This document shows positions 52,073-61,374 of a DNA stretch of 64,000 bases, piece by piece. The stretch is taken from NCBI GenBank assembly GCA_050330635.1, contig JBHJNQ010000022.1:8919-72918 (forward strand), in the 5' to 3' direction. The notes beneath the pieces were generated by a model that was not told the DNA's origin, did no database searches, and saw only the letters and a program-made list of their open reading frames with translations. A program made the position numbers and the translations under genes. Origin of the DNA: CADEDH01 sp050330635. GTDB taxonomy: Bacteria > Actinomycetota > Acidimicrobiia > Acidimicrobiales > SZUA-35. Positions within the stretch are counted from its first letter, which is position 1. Each line of letters starts with the position of its first letter.

Positions 52073-52993
52073 TCAGCTCCAGCAGCTCCGGCTGGCGGCC
52101 CACGGCCTGGTGCCGTCACGCTGCCAGGTGATGAGCGCCGCTTCGTCCTGCTGGGCGTTGGTGGCGAGATGGGCCTGGTTCACGCCGTAGCGATCACGGT
52201 GACCGTAGGCGTCCCAGCTGCCGGTCAGGAACTGATAGGCCCCCCGGGCCGACGAGCGGGGGTTGGCCGCCTGGTAGTTGTCGGTCGACTCACAGCGCCG
52301 TATGGCCAGGAGAACGGGCGGCAGGAGCACGCCATTGCCGGAGTCGACCCAACCCTCGGATCCGGCAGGCGCCGCCGCGGTGGCGGTCGTCTCCGGCGGG
52401 GTCGTCGTCTCGGCGGGAGCGGTGGTCTCGGGGGCAGCGGTCGTCTCGGGCGACTCCGCCGCCACCGTCACCTCGGTGGTCTCCGGGGCGACGGTCGTGT
52501 CGGGCGACTCCGCCGCCGTCGCCTCGGTGGTCTCCGGGGCCATGGTCGGGTCGGTGGTCTCGGGTGCCGCCGTCACCTCTGGCTCGGGAGCCTCGGTGGT
52601 CGTCGGGGCCTCGGTCGTCGCCGGCGCCGAGGCGTTGGTCCCGGCCCGGGCCACCACGGCCGAGAGTGCGAGCTGATCGCGGATCGACGCCGGATCGGGC
52701 CGATCGTCGCCGCTGGGTTCGTCGACCGAGGGAGCGGCCGGCTCGTCGTCGATGCTGCGGGCCGACGCCCGACCGGTGCCGTCGGCCCCGGGGTCGCTTC
52801 CTGGCCCGTCGGTTGGCGGCGACAGCGCAGCGCCGGTCGTCTCGACATCGCCTCCGTCGTCCCGGACGGTGCCGGCGGCCGTGAGCATCGCCACGGTCAG
52901 GACGGCGAAGAAGGTGGCGAGCAGGCCGCCACGGCTGGGGCGTCCGAACGAAGAACGCGCCAGGAAGTCAGGTCTTCGGAAGGGAACTCGCAA
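52073..52993 (-). CDS. Rpf-like transglycosylase with Thr/Pro/Glu-rich linker
   Basis: This 306-residue secreted protein has a hydrophobic N-terminal signal or anchor (GGLLATFFAVLTVAMLTAAG), a linker of about 170 residues that repeats ETTEA/PETT-type units, and a C-terminal Rpf-type lysozyme-like domain (AIRRCESTDNYQAANPRSS, ARGAYQFLTGSWDAYG, QRDGTRPWAASRSCW). The glutamate in RRCES is the expected catalytic residue. Rpf enzymes cleave peptidoglycan and help resuscitate dormant actinobacteria. TTG at 52993 is preferred because AGGAGAG lies 8 bases before it; the signal sequence follows from there. Confidence 0.88.
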   Translation of the reverse strand: MRVPFRRPDFLARSSFGRPSRGGLLATFFAVLTVAMLTAAGTVRDDGGDVETTGAALSPPTDGPGSDPGADGTGRASARSIDDEPAAPSVDEPSGDDRPDPASIRDQLALSAVVARAGTNASAPATTEAPTTTEAPEPEVTAAPETTDPTMAPETTEATAAESPDTTVAPETTEVTVAAESPETTAAPETTAPAETTTPPETTATAAAPAGSEGWVDSGNGVLLPPVLLAIRRCESTDNYQAANPRSSARGAYQFLTGSWDAYGHRDRYGVNQAHLATNAQQDEAALITWQRDGTRPWAASRSCWS

Positions 52994-53305
52994 TCGATAA
53001 CTCTCCTTTGTCGCTGCCCGCCCGCATCGGGCCGGCTCGGAACAAATCGGTATCGGACGAGCTGCGGTGGGCGCAGCCGACGGTTCTTCTGTCGGCGGCG
53101 ACGATAGCAACGTTACGGAAGCATTACGCAACCCCGTATGACCGATGTCACATCCTTGTCGATGGGTCTCGATGCACCCATCAGACGGGGCGGGCACGTG
53201 CCTCGGGCGACGTTGACCTGTCGAGAGTTCCGGTCCCCGGCGACCGGTGTAGTAGACCGATATGGTGCAGCGAGCCGATGCCGGCCCCTCGAGCCCGTCC
53301 CCACC
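52994..53305. promoter_or_regulatory. Divergent leader between the Rpf-like and WS/DGAT genes, with TTACG repeats
   Basis: This 312-base spacer serves two divergent genes. At 53112-53117 and 53123-53128 there are two TTACG direct repeats spaced by 11 bases (GTTACG and ATTACG). Such repeats resemble binding sites of the MtrA-type response regulator, which is known to control Rpf and wall-hydrolase genes in Actinobacteria. No promoter hexamers are claimed. I searched by eye for a cyclic-di-AMP riboswitch and saw none. Confidence 0.35.
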
Positions 53306-54751
53306 ATGCGCCAGCTGAGCGGCATCGATACGAGCTTCCTGGCCTGGGAAGGGCCGACCACCGTCGGCCACGTCACCAGCGTGCTCGTCCTCGATCCGAC
53401 GACGTCACCGCAGCCGTGGACCTTCGAACGCTTCGCCGTCCACCTCGCCTCGCGACTCGACCGGCTGACCCCGTTGACCGAGAAGCTCCTCGAGGTCCCG
53501 CTGGGGCTCGACCGCCCCTACTGGGTGGCCGATGACCGGTTCGACCTCGACTACCACCTCCGCCACCTGGCCGTTCCCGAAGACGGCGGCCGCCAGGCCT
53601 TCGCCGACCTGGTGGCCCGCATCCACGAACGACCCCTCGACCGGCGTCGCCCGCTCTGGGAGTGCTACGTCGTCGACGGTGTCGTCGGCGGAACCCGTCG
53701 GGCGGTGATCACCAAGATCCATCACGCCGCCATCGACGGCCTCTCGGGCCAGGAGATCCTGGCCCAGCTCGTCGACCTCGATCCCCACACCCCGGTGGCG
53801 GCGGCCAGACCCGAGATACGCGTCAGCGACCCGGAGCACGTCGACGAGCGCCGCATCCTGGCCAGGGCGGCGAGATCGATGCTCGTCTCCCCGGCCCGCC
53901 TGGCCGCCGTCGGCGTCGATCTGGCCCGAGCCCTGCCCGTCATCGGGCCCGGCCTCGGCCGCAGCTCCCCGGTCGCCCGGGGCGACGAGACGCCCGGTGA
54001 GCTCGTCCGCCGGCTCGGGGCGGCGCCACCGACCCCGTTCAACGCCACGATCGGGCCCCATCGGCGATGGGCCTACGCCTCGGTTCCCCTCGCTCACGTG
54101 AAGGCGATCAAGAACGCCGCCGGCACCACCGTCAACGACGCCATCCTGGCCATGGTGGCCGGGGTGGTGCGGGCCTGGCTACTGGAGCACGACGCCCTCC
54201 CCGATCGGCCCCTGGCGGCCATGGTGCCCCTCTCGGTCCGCCGGCCGGCCGGCGGACCGCCGGGGGGAAACATGATCTCGCCGACCATCACCACGCTGGC
54301 CACCCACCTCGACGATCCGGCTCAGCGCCTCGCCGCCATCAAGGCGAGCATGGACGAGGCCAAGAAGGCCCACGACGCTCTCCCGGCCGATCTGCTCACC
54401 GACCTGACGCAGGTGGCTCCCCCCGCCGTCGCCGCCCTCGCCGCCCGCCTGGTGGCCTCGACCCACGTGGCCGACCGCGTCACCCTCCCGTTCAACCTGG
54501 TGGTCTCGAACGTGCCTGGGCCCCCGATTCCCCTCTACCTGGCCGGGGCGGAGATCGTCGGCCACTACCCCGTCTCGGCCATCGTCGACGGTGTCGGCCT
54601 CAACGTCACCGTCTTGTCGACCAACGGCACCCTCGACGTCGGCTTCGTCGCCGACCGTGACCTCGTGCCCGACCTGTGGTCGATGGCGGACGGGGTGACA
54701 GCGGCCGTGACCGAGCTGGCGGCCGCCGTCGGCGCCGACCTCGACGATTGA
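53306..54751 (+). CDS. Wax-ester synthase/diacylglycerol acyltransferase
   Basis: This 481-residue enzyme begins MRQLSGIDTSFLAWE, the family's typical start, and has the catalytic motif HHAAIDG at residues 139-145. It also carries VNDAILAMVAGVVR and the late motif NLVVSNVPGP. It esterifies fatty alcohols or diacylglycerol with acyl-CoA to give storage wax esters or triacylglycerol in actinobacteria. The ATG at 53306 is chosen because it begins the conserved N-terminus. A 15-base hairpin follows about 100 bases after the stop. Confidence 0.93.
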   Translation: MRQLSGIDTSFLAWEGPTTVGHVTSVLVLDPTTSPQPWTFERFAVHLASRLDRLTPLTEKLLEVPLGLDRPYWVADDRFDLDYHLRHLAVPEDGGRQAFADLVARIHERPLDRRRPLWECYVVDGVVGGTRRAVITKIHHAAIDGLSGQEILAQLVDLDPHTPVAAARPEIRVSDPEHVDERRILARAARSMLVSPARLAAVGVDLARALPVIGPGLGRSSPVARGDETPGELVRRLGAAPPTPFNATIGPHRRWAYASVPLAHVKAIKNAAGTTVNDAILAMVAGVVRAWLLEHDALPDRPLAAMVPLSVRRPAGGPPGGNMISPTITTLATHLDDPAQRLAAIKASMDEAKKAHDALPADLLTDLTQVAPPAVAALAARLVASTHVADRVTLPFNLVVSNVPGPPIPLYLAGAEIVGHYPVSAIVDGVGLNVTVLSTNGTLDVGFVADRDLVPDLWSMADGVTAAVTELAAAVGADLDD

Positions 54752-54850
54752 GCGCCCACCCGAGTCGATTCGAGGGCCGACAGCCGGTGCATCAGCCTCC
54801 GACCGGAACCGGTTGATGGGCCCGTGATCGCCGTCGCCCCGGCGGATCGA

Positions 54851-54892
54851 CCCCCGGCCCGGACGATCCTCTCCTCACGTCCGGGCCGGGGG
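54851..54892 (+). terminator. Perfect 15-base stem with 12-base loop after the WS/DGAT gene
   Basis: CCCCCGGCCCGGACG pairs with its complete complement. It lies 100 bases downstream of the WS/DGAT stop and about 80 bases before the VOC gene start, so it could end the former transcript or, less likely, lie in the VOC leader. Confidence 0.55.
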
Positions 54893-54971
54893 TGACTACC
54901 GGCAGTGACCCACGCCCGCCCCGGCTTGTTGGCCAGGAAGGCGGCGGCCAACATGGACACAAGGAGTTGCC

Positions 54972-55523
54972 ATGTCGACGACATCAACCGGTCCCCCGGT
55001 GGCGGCCCGCCTCCACCACCACGCCATCGTCGTGGCCGACCAGGAGGCGACGCGCCACTTCTATGAGGACGTGATCGGCCTTCCCCTGGTCGCCACGTGG
55101 TGCGAGGTCGAACACGTGCGCGGACGGGAGCGGACCTATTGTCACACGTTCTTCGGGCTGGCCGACGACTCGGCGCTGGCGTTCTTCCAGTTCGCCGATC
55201 CCGCCGATCACGCCGAGCTCGTCAGCAACGTCCCGTCGTCGCTGAACCACATCGCCCTGGCCACGACGGCCGAAGAGCAGGCGGCCGTGGCCGCCCGACT
55301 CGACGCCGCCGGCATCGGCCATCGCACCGTCGATCACGGCTACTGCGTCTCGCTCTACACCTCGGATCCCGACGGCTCGAGCCTCGAGCTCACGGTCGAC
55401 CCGCCGAACGCGGCCGAGATCGCCGCCGCCCGACGGGCGGACGCCCACGATGAGCTGGCCCGCTGGCTGGCGGGCGACCATACCCCGAACAACGACCTGC
55501 GGGCCCTGCACCGGCAGGTCTGA
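54972..55523 (+). CDS. VOC-superfamily (glyoxalase-like) protein A
   Basis: This 183-residue protein has two beta-alpha-beta-beta-beta modules of the vicinal-oxygen-chelate fold. Expected metal ligands lie in LHHHAIVVADQEATRHFYED, LNHIALAT and SSLELTVDPP. It is a close paralog of the protein at 59307-59834, sharing DQEATR-FYED-IGLPL. It may act as a dioxygenase, isomerase or lyase. AAGGAG lies just before the ATG. The genes around it encode acyl-CoA-type enzymes, so a role in catabolism is plausible. Confidence 0.88.
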   Translation: MSTTSTGPPVAARLHHHAIVVADQEATRHFYEDVIGLPLVATWCEVEHVRGRERTYCHTFFGLADDSALAFFQFADPADHAELVSNVPSSLNHIALATTAEEQAAVAARLDAAGIGHRTVDHGYCVSLYTSDPDGSSLELTVDPPNAAEIAAARRADAHDELARWLAGDHTPNNDLRALHRQV

Positions 55524-55716
55524 GGCCAGGGAGACGAGGTCATCGCAACCAGGTCGAGGGCGACCCGGGCTCAGTTGGAGGTCTCGGCGACCAGGGACCA
55601 GGGACCCTGGGCAGGCCCGGCCGACGGTGACGCCCATTCGCCCGGCCCCCATACCCCCGCCTAGGGTTGGCTCGAGCCCGGACCCGGGCTCGACGCAGAA
55701 GGGGGGACCACGCGTC

Positions 55717-56280
55717 ATGCACCTCGCCCGGCCAGCCGAACCGAGGCTCGAACCCATCCCCAAGGTGGTGGAACGAGCGCGGGAGGCGATGAAGTCGCAG
55801 CCCGTCAACGCCGTCAACGTCATGGCCACCATGGCCCACAACAGAACCGTGTCGAAGGCCCTCGGGACCTTCGCCCAGACGATGCTGTTCGAGGGGGACC
55901 TCCCCCGCCGCCAGGTGGAGATCGCCGTGTTGCGGATGGGTTGGAACTGCCAGGCGGTCTACGAGTTCGGCCAGCACACGCTGTTCGGGCGCGACGCCGG
56001 GCTGACCGACGCCGAGATCTACTTCACGACACGCCCGATCCCACAGGGCGACTGGTCGGCTGACGACGCCGCCATCCTGCGGCTCGTCGACGACCTCTAC
56101 ACCGACGATTGCGTGTCGGACGGCGCCTGGGATGAGGCGTCGAAGCACTTCAGCGTCCCCGACATGATCCACCTCATCGCCGCCGCCGGGTGCTACCGGG
56201 TCGTCAGCGGCTTCCTCAACTCAGCGGGGGTCCAGCTCGACGAGGGCGTCCCCGGCTGGCCGACCCCTCCGGAGGGCTGA
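55717..56280 (+). CDS. Carboxymuconolactone decarboxylase-family protein
   Basis: This 187-residue all-helical protein has the CMD core NQTLFEGDLPRRQVEIAVLRMG-type pattern: LPRRQVEIAVLRMGWN followed by QAVYEFGQHTLFGRDAG. The usual redox CxxC of AhpD-type members is replaced by WNCQAVYEF, with one cysteine, so it is more likely a decarboxylase-like or scaffold member. The next gene starts 3 bases after the stop, showing tight coupling with the CoA transferase. Confidence 0.82.
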   Translation: MHLARPAEPRLEPIPKVVERAREAMKSQPVNAVNVMATMAHNRTVSKALGTFAQTMLFEGDLPRRQVEIAVLRMGWNCQAVYEFGQHTLFGRDAGLTDAEIYFTTRPIPQGDWSADDAAILRLVDDLYTDDCVSDGAWDEASKHFSVPDMIHLIAAAGCYRVVSGFLNSAGVQLDEGVPGWPTPPEG

Positions 56281-56283
56281 ACC

Positions 56284-57471
56284 ATGGAGTACCCGCTCAG
56301 CGGCGTCAAGGTCCTCGACTTCTCCCGGGTCCTGGCCGGGCCGTTCGTCGGTCGGATGCTGGCCGACCTGGGAGCCGACGTGGTGAAGGTCGAACCCCCC
56401 GAGGGCGACATGACCCGCAACATGGGCCGCAAGGTCAACGACCTCTCCGGCTACTTCACCCAGCAGAACGTCGGCAAGCGTGGCATCTGTGTCGATCTGA
56501 CGAAGGACGGGGCGTCCGAGCTCATGCTGGAGCTGGCGGCCAGGGCCGACGTCGTGGTCGAGAACTTCCGGCCGGGCATCATGTCGAGCTTCGGGCTCGG
56601 ATGGGAGGAGCTCTCGGCCGTCAACCCCGGGCTCGTCATGCTGTCGATCTCGGGATTCGGGCAGACCGGTCCGGAACGTGATCGAGCGTCGTACGCCCCG
56701 ATCATCCACGGCGAGGTGGGCCTGCTGGAGCGCCAGCAGTTCGTCGACGGCACCGACAAGCCCCGCGACTTCGCCCTGTCGATCGCCGACACCTACACAG
56801 GGCTCCACGGCATGGTCGGCCTCCTCGCCGCCCTCAGCCACGCCCAACGGACCGGGGTCGGCCAACACGTCGACCTGGCCATGCTCAACGCCATGTTCTT
56901 CACCGACGACTACGCCCATTTCGCCCTCGAGGGAGCGCGGATCGTGGCCGGCGGTGGTCAGGTCTTCGACGCCACCGGCGGGCCGATCATGCTTGCGGGC
57001 GACGAGAAATGGTACTGGCGGGTCCTCAACACCCGGGCCGGCGTCGAGGACCCGACCCCCGACGGCGCCGACCTGGAGACCAAGATCAGGCTCCGTCGCC
57101 AGGCAATAGAGGCGTGGCTGATGTCGTTCCCCGACCGTGAGTCCCTCATCGCCAAGCTCAACGAGGTCAACCTGGCCTGGGGCAACGTCTTCGGCCACAA
57201 GGAGGTCTTCGACCGCCAGGCGTCGATCGAGGCCCGCCAGGTGCTGACCACCGTCGACGACCGGGGCGGGGGCCAGCGGCGGGTGACCAACACCCCCTAC
57301 CGGTTCTCGGCGGCCCAGGCCGGGGTGCGGGGTCCGGCACCCTACCGAGGCGAGCACAACTACGAGGCCATCACCGACTGGCTGGGCGACGACGCCGGCG
57401 ACCTCGAGGGTCTCCACTACAGCGAGGTCCTGCTCCAGGACGACAACGCCGCCGGACTCGGCGACCGTTGA
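56284..57471 (+). CDS. Class III CoA transferase (CaiB/BaiF)
   Basis: This 395-residue enzyme starts with VLDFSRVLAGPFVGRMLADLGADVVKVE, cut here to its core elements, and has the catalytic aspartate at residue 169 in ALSIADTYTGLHGMVGLLAAL, the position known from formyl-CoA transferase. It transfers CoA between carboxylic acids via an acyl-aspartate intermediate. It is 3 bases from the CMD-like gene and in the same run as the DinB, MetE-like, VOC and acyl-CoA dehydrogenase genes. Confidence 0.93.
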   Translation: MEYPLSGVKVLDFSRVLAGPFVGRMLADLGADVVKVEPPEGDMTRNMGRKVNDLSGYFTQQNVGKRGICVDLTKDGASELMLELAARADVVVENFRPGIMSSFGLGWEELSAVNPGLVMLSISGFGQTGPERDRASYAPIIHGEVGLLERQQFVDGTDKPRDFALSIADTYTGLHGMVGLLAALSHAQRTGVGQHVDLAMLNAMFFTDDYAHFALEGARIVAGGGQVFDATGGPIMLAGDEKWYWRVLNTRAGVEDPTPDGADLETKIRLRRQAIEAWLMSFPDRESLIAKLNEVNLAWGNVFGHKEVFDRQASIEARQVLTTVDDRGGGQRRVTNTPYRFSAAQAGVRGPAPYRGEHNYEAITDWLGDDAGDLEGLHYSEVLLQDDNAAGLGDR

Positions 57472-57545
57472 GGCCGGCCCCGGGGCGGCGACCGGGTGCC
57501 GTTCCGGCGGGGCGACCACCGGACGCCGGCCAGTAGGGTCCGGTC

Positions 57546-58079
57546 ATGCTCGACGACTCCCCACCACCTCCGCTGCCGTCCCACGTCCGGGACGGCGACG
57601 AGCGCACGACCCTGTTGGAGATGCTCGAGTATCAACGGGCCGTGTTGCTGCGCAAGGCCTGGGGGCTCGACGCGACCCAGCTGGCCCGGACCCTCGGCCC
57701 GTCCGACCTCACCCTCGGTGGGCTGCTCGTGCACATGGCGCTCGTCGAGGACAACTGGTTCAACTACGGCCTCCTCGGCAACGAACCGGCCGAGCCGTGG
57801 GCGTCCGCCCCCTGGGAGGACGACGAGGACTGGGACTTCCACGTCGCCGCCGAGTGGACGCCGGCGGAGATCGTCGGCCACTACCAGGAGGCGCTGGCCA
57901 CCAGTCGGGCGGCGGTGGCCGCCACCCCCTCCCTCGATGCCGGGCCGGCCCGCAGCTCGCCCGACCAGCCCCCCACCACGCTGCGCTGGGTGCTGGTGCA
58001 CATGATCGAGGAGTACGCCCGCCACTGCGGCCACGCCGACCTCCTCCGCCAGTCGATCGACGGGCTCACCGGCGATTAG
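57546..58079 (+). CDS. DinB/DUF664-family protein
   Basis: This 177-residue four-helix protein shows the family's histidine-bearing helix GLLVHMALVEDNWFNYGLLG and the C-terminal MIEEYARHCGHADLLRQSIDG. Members with these histidines bind a divalent metal and some are thiol transferases for mycothiol or bacillithiol. A ATG at 57546 is used. The gene sits in the catabolic cluster, so a mycothiol-dependent step is possible but not shown. Confidence 0.88.
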   Translation: MLDDSPPPPLPSHVRDGDERTTLLEMLEYQRAVLLRKAWGLDATQLARTLGPSDLTLGGLLVHMALVEDNWFNYGLLGNEPAEPWASAPWEDDEDWDFHVAAEWTPAEIVGHYQEALATSRAAVAATPSLDAGPARSSPDQPPTTLRWVLVHMIEEYARHCGHADLLRQSIDGLTGD

Positions 58080-58129
58080 GTCCGGGTCCCGGTGTTGCGG
58101 CGGGCGCCGCCACACCCGAGAGTGGCCCC

Positions 58130-59167
58130 ATGCACGGAGCACTTACGACGACAGTGACGGGCAGCTATCCCCAACCCGGATGGCTTGTCGACCGCGACCT
58201 CCTGGTCCGCAAGGGGGTGCCACGGGTGAGAGCCGACGACGTGTGGCTGGTCGATCCCGAGATGCGGGCCGAGGCGGTGGAGGCCGCGACCCTGGTCGCC
58301 ATCGCCGATCAGGAGGCCGCGGGGGTCGACGTCATCACCGACGGGGAGATCGGGCGGGAGTCGTACTTCAACCACTTCGCCACCGCCCTCGGGGGCGTTG
58401 ACCAGGAACGGGTAGGCTCGGCCACCAACCGGGTCGGCACGCAGAGCGACGTGCCGCTCGTCGTGGGGCCGATCGAGCGCCGAGAGCCGATCGAGCTGGA
58501 GGCGGCCCGTTTCCTGCGAGCCCACACCGATCGGGCGACGAAGGTGACCGTGCCCGGACCATTCACGCTCAGCCAGCTGGCCCAGAACGAGTACTACCCC
58601 GATCAGCGGGCCCTGGCCCTGGCCTACGCCGCCGCCGTCCGCGACGAGCTGCGCGACCTGGCGGCGGCCGGCATCGACGTGCTCCAGATCGACGAGCCCT
58701 ACCTCCAGGCCGGCGCCGCCATGGCCCGCCAATTCGCGGTGGAGGCGATGACGGCGGCGGTGGAGGGCGTGGATGCCTACACCGTGGTCCACACCTGCTA
58801 CGGCTATGCCGCCTACGTCGATGACAAGTCGGGTGGCTACCCGTTCCTGGCGGAGCTGGCGGCGGTGCCGGTCGACGCCATCGCCATCGAGGCCGCGCAA
58901 CCGCGCCTCGATGCGGCGGTGACGGCCGAGCTGGCCCCCAGGTCGGTGGTCCTCGGGGTCGTCGATCTCGGGACCGACGAGGTGGAGACGGCGGCGACGA
59001 TCGCCGACCGGATCAGGGCCGCCCTGGCCCATGTCCCACCGGAGCGCCTGGCGGTGGCCCCCGACTGCGGGATGAAGTTCCTCGACCGTTCGACGGCGCG
59101 GGCCAAGCTGACGGCGATGGTGGAAGGAGCGGCGATCGTCAGGGCCGAGCTCGGGCTGGGAACGTGA
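58130..59167 (+). CDS. MetE-like cobalamin-independent methionine synthase-family protein
   Basis: This 345-residue protein is a single TIM barrel like the C-terminal half of MetE, with TTTVTGSYPQPGWL at the start, DVITDGEIGRESYFNHF, IDVLQIDEPYL, and the zinc-site residues in HTCYGY and PDCGMKF. Family members include methyltransferases that act on thiol or other acceptors. It lies between the DinB and second VOC genes, which suggests a substrate methyl transfer in the same pathway rather than methionine synthesis. Evidence for the exact substrate is lacking. Confidence 0.85.
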   Translation: MHGALTTTVTGSYPQPGWLVDRDLLVRKGVPRVRADDVWLVDPEMRAEAVEAATLVAIADQEAAGVDVITDGEIGRESYFNHFATALGGVDQERVGSATNRVGTQSDVPLVVGPIERREPIELEAARFLRAHTDRATKVTVPGPFTLSQLAQNEYYPDQRALALAYAAAVRDELRDLAAAGIDVLQIDEPYLQAGAAMARQFAVEAMTAAVEGVDAYTVVHTCYGYAAYVDDKSGGYPFLAELAAVPVDAIAIEAAQPRLDAAVTAELAPRSVVLGVVDLGTDEVETAATIADRIRAALAHVPPERLAVAPDCGMKFLDRSTARAKLTAMVEGAAIVRAELGLGT

Positions 59168-59306
59168 TAGCCGGACCGCCATGACCGGCACACGACCGGC
59201 TCCGGGTGATCGAGGGGGACGGTTGCACGCGAGGGCGCTGCGGCCTCTACCGTTCAGCCAGAGTCACCATCGCCGGCCGCGAGGCCGACCCGACCGAGGG
59301 GGAGCC

Positions 59307-59834
59307 ATGGCCGATCAACTGCCCGCCCGACTGCATCACACCGCCTATGTCACCAAGGATCAGGAGGCGACGCGTGCCTTCTACGAGGACCTGATCGGGC
59401 TTCCGCTCATCGCCACGTGGTCGGAGACCGACGAGCTGTTTGGCGCCGAGCGCGTCTACTGCCACACCTTCTTCGGCCTCGGCGACGGCAGCGCCCTGGC
59501 CTTCTTCCAGTTCGCCGACGAGGAGGACCAGCGCCAGTTCGATCCCGAGCTGACCCCGTCCCCCTTCCGCCACATCGCCCTCAAGGTCTCGGCCGAGCTG
59601 CAGGACGCCGTCGCCGGCCGCCTGGCCGACGCCGGATGGACACCGGAGCCGTTCGTGCTGGAGCACGGCTACTGCCGCAGCCTCTACACCGAGGACCCCA
59701 ACGGCATGCTGTTGGAGCTGACGGTCGATGCCCCCGAGGCCGACGCCATCGCGGCGGAGCGGCGGCCGGTGGCCCACGACGAGCTCCGCCGCTGGCTTGC
59801 CGGCGACCACACGTCGAACAACACCTACCGCTGA
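59307..59834 (+). CDS. VOC-superfamily (glyoxalase-like) protein B
   Basis: This 175-residue paralog of the protein at 54972 has LHHTAYVTKDQEATRAFYED, cut here for length, HIALKV and NGMLLELTVD, which carry the expected metal ligands. The ATG at 59307 follows GAGGGGGA. Both paralogs keep the ATWxE segment and the ending DELRRWLAGDHT/NN. The two may act on related substrates or form a heteromer. Confidence 0.88.
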   Translation: MADQLPARLHHTAYVTKDQEATRAFYEDLIGLPLIATWSETDELFGAERVYCHTFFGLGDGSALAFFQFADEEDQRQFDPELTPSPFRHIALKVSAELQDAVAGRLADAGWTPEPFVLEHGYCRSLYTEDPNGMLLELTVDAPEADAIAAERRPVAHDELRRWLAGDHTSNNTYR

Positions 59835-60033
59835 CGGCCTACCGCCGACCGCCCACCAGCGGTCGAGGGGCAGCGGCTGGCCCGCTCCACAGGGGAGGAG
59901 GGCGACCCGGGCCTGGGGGCCGACGCCGCCGGCGCACGACACGGCGAGGAGCCGGATCCGCCCAGGCAGCCGGTCGCGGGGCCGGGGCGGAGCCAATGTC
60001 GGGGGGCCCGGCGGCCCGTGCGATCATGTCGGG

Positions 60034-61293
60034 ATGAGCGAGCAGATCGACCCCGACGCCATCCACGACGAAGCCGCCGCCTGGTTCGCCGAGCACTGGA
60101 ACCCGGCCCTGCCCCTCGGCACCTGGTGGCGTCACCTGGCCGACGCCGGTTGGGCCTTCCCGTCCTGGCCCGAGGGATACGGCGGTCGGGGCCTGCCGTC
60201 GGCGGCCGCCCGGGAGGTGGCCCGGGCCCGCCACGAGGCGGGGGCCTACGGCTCCCCCAACGGGATCTCCACGTTCCTCGTCGCCCCCACCCTCATGCAC
60301 TACGGGACCCCCGACCAGCTCCAGCGGTACCTGCCGGGCATCGTCGACGGCACCACGGTCTGGTGTCAGCTGTTCTCCGAGCCGGGTTCGGGCTCCGACA
60401 TGGCCGGCCTGAGCACCCGCGCCGTCCGCGATGGCGACGAGTGGGTCGTCAACGGTCAGAAGGTGTGGAGCTCGGGGGCCCAACGGGCCCGCTACGGGAT
60501 CCTGATCGCCCGCACCGATCCCGACGCGCCGAAGCACGCCGGGATCACGTACTTCCTGCTCGACATGCACCAACCGGGGGTCGAGGTGCGACCGCTGCGG
60601 GAGATGACGGGCGACGCCGCCTTCAACGAGGTGTTCTTCACCGACGCCCGGGTGGCCGACGCCGACCGGCTGGGCGAGGTGGGCCAGGGCTGGGCCGTGG
60701 CCATGACGACGCTGTCCCACGAACGTGACCCCGGCAACCCCGGCATGGGCGACAGCGCCGCCTTCGTCGATCTCGACCTGACGGTGCCGGTGGGCGAGGT
60801 GGCCCGGGCCCAGGCCGATTCGGTCGACGGCTTCTCGCTGGCTCTCAGCGGCGGGGTGACGGGCCTGCTCGACGAGCTGGTGGGGGCCTCGGGCCGGGCC
60901 GACGACCCCGTGACCCGCCAGCGGCTGATGCGGATCCTCGAGCTCCGCCGCACGTCGCGGTGGTCGGGTCAACGCTCGGCGGCGGCGGCCAAGGCCGGCG
61001 GTCAACCCGGACCTGAGGTGTCGACCCTCAAGCTCGTCGGCTCCGAGATGGGCCGTCGCATCCGGGACACGGGGCTGGAGCTGATGGGCCCGGACGGGAT
61101 GCTGTGGGGCGCCGATGCCCCGACACGGGGCCTGTTCCACTCCTACGCCATGTTCACCCCGGCCCAGTCGATCGCCGGGGGGACCGACGAGGTCCAGCAC
61201 AACATCATCGGCGAGCGGGTCCTCGGCCTGCCCCGCGAGCCGGGCGAGTCAGAGCAGCGCCAACGCCCCTGGTCGGCGTTGCCCCGTAGCTGA
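60034..61293 (+). CDS. Acyl-CoA dehydrogenase
   Basis: This 419-residue flavoenzyme shows the ACAD signatures CQLFSEPGSGSDMAGL, VNGQKVWSSGAQRARYG, the central helical domain, and the C-terminal AGGTDEVQHNIIGERVLGLPRE. It oxidises an acyl-CoA to the enoyl-CoA and passes electrons to ETF. The precise substrate, straight-chain or branched, is not clear. It closes the co-directional catabolic run and converges with the thioredoxin gene. Confidence 0.93.
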   Translation: MSEQIDPDAIHDEAAAWFAEHWNPALPLGTWWRHLADAGWAFPSWPEGYGGRGLPSAAAREVARARHEAGAYGSPNGISTFLVAPTLMHYGTPDQLQRYLPGIVDGTTVWCQLFSEPGSGSDMAGLSTRAVRDGDEWVVNGQKVWSSGAQRARYGILIARTDPDAPKHAGITYFLLDMHQPGVEVRPLREMTGDAAFNEVFFTDARVADADRLGEVGQGWAVAMTTLSHERDPGNPGMGDSAAFVDLDLTVPVGEVARAQADSVDGFSLALSGGVTGLLDELVGASGRADDPVTRQRLMRILELRRTSRWSGQRSAAAAKAGGQPGPEVSTLKLVGSEMGRRIRDTGLELMGPDGMLWGADAPTRGLFHSYAMFTPAQSIAGGTDEVQHNIIGERVLGLPREPGESEQRQRPWSALPRS

Positions 61294-61374
61294 ACGTCGG
61301 ATCTTTTCCCGGGGGGCCACCGACGGGGCCGCCGACGGCGTCCGTGTCGGCGCCGGCGTCGACGACCTGACAGA

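Noticed and set aside
52994..53160. Cyclic-di-AMP (ydaO-type) riboswitch before the Rpf-like gene
   Set aside because: Such riboswitches are common before rpf genes, but the conserved helices and GAA-type core were not found on either strand.
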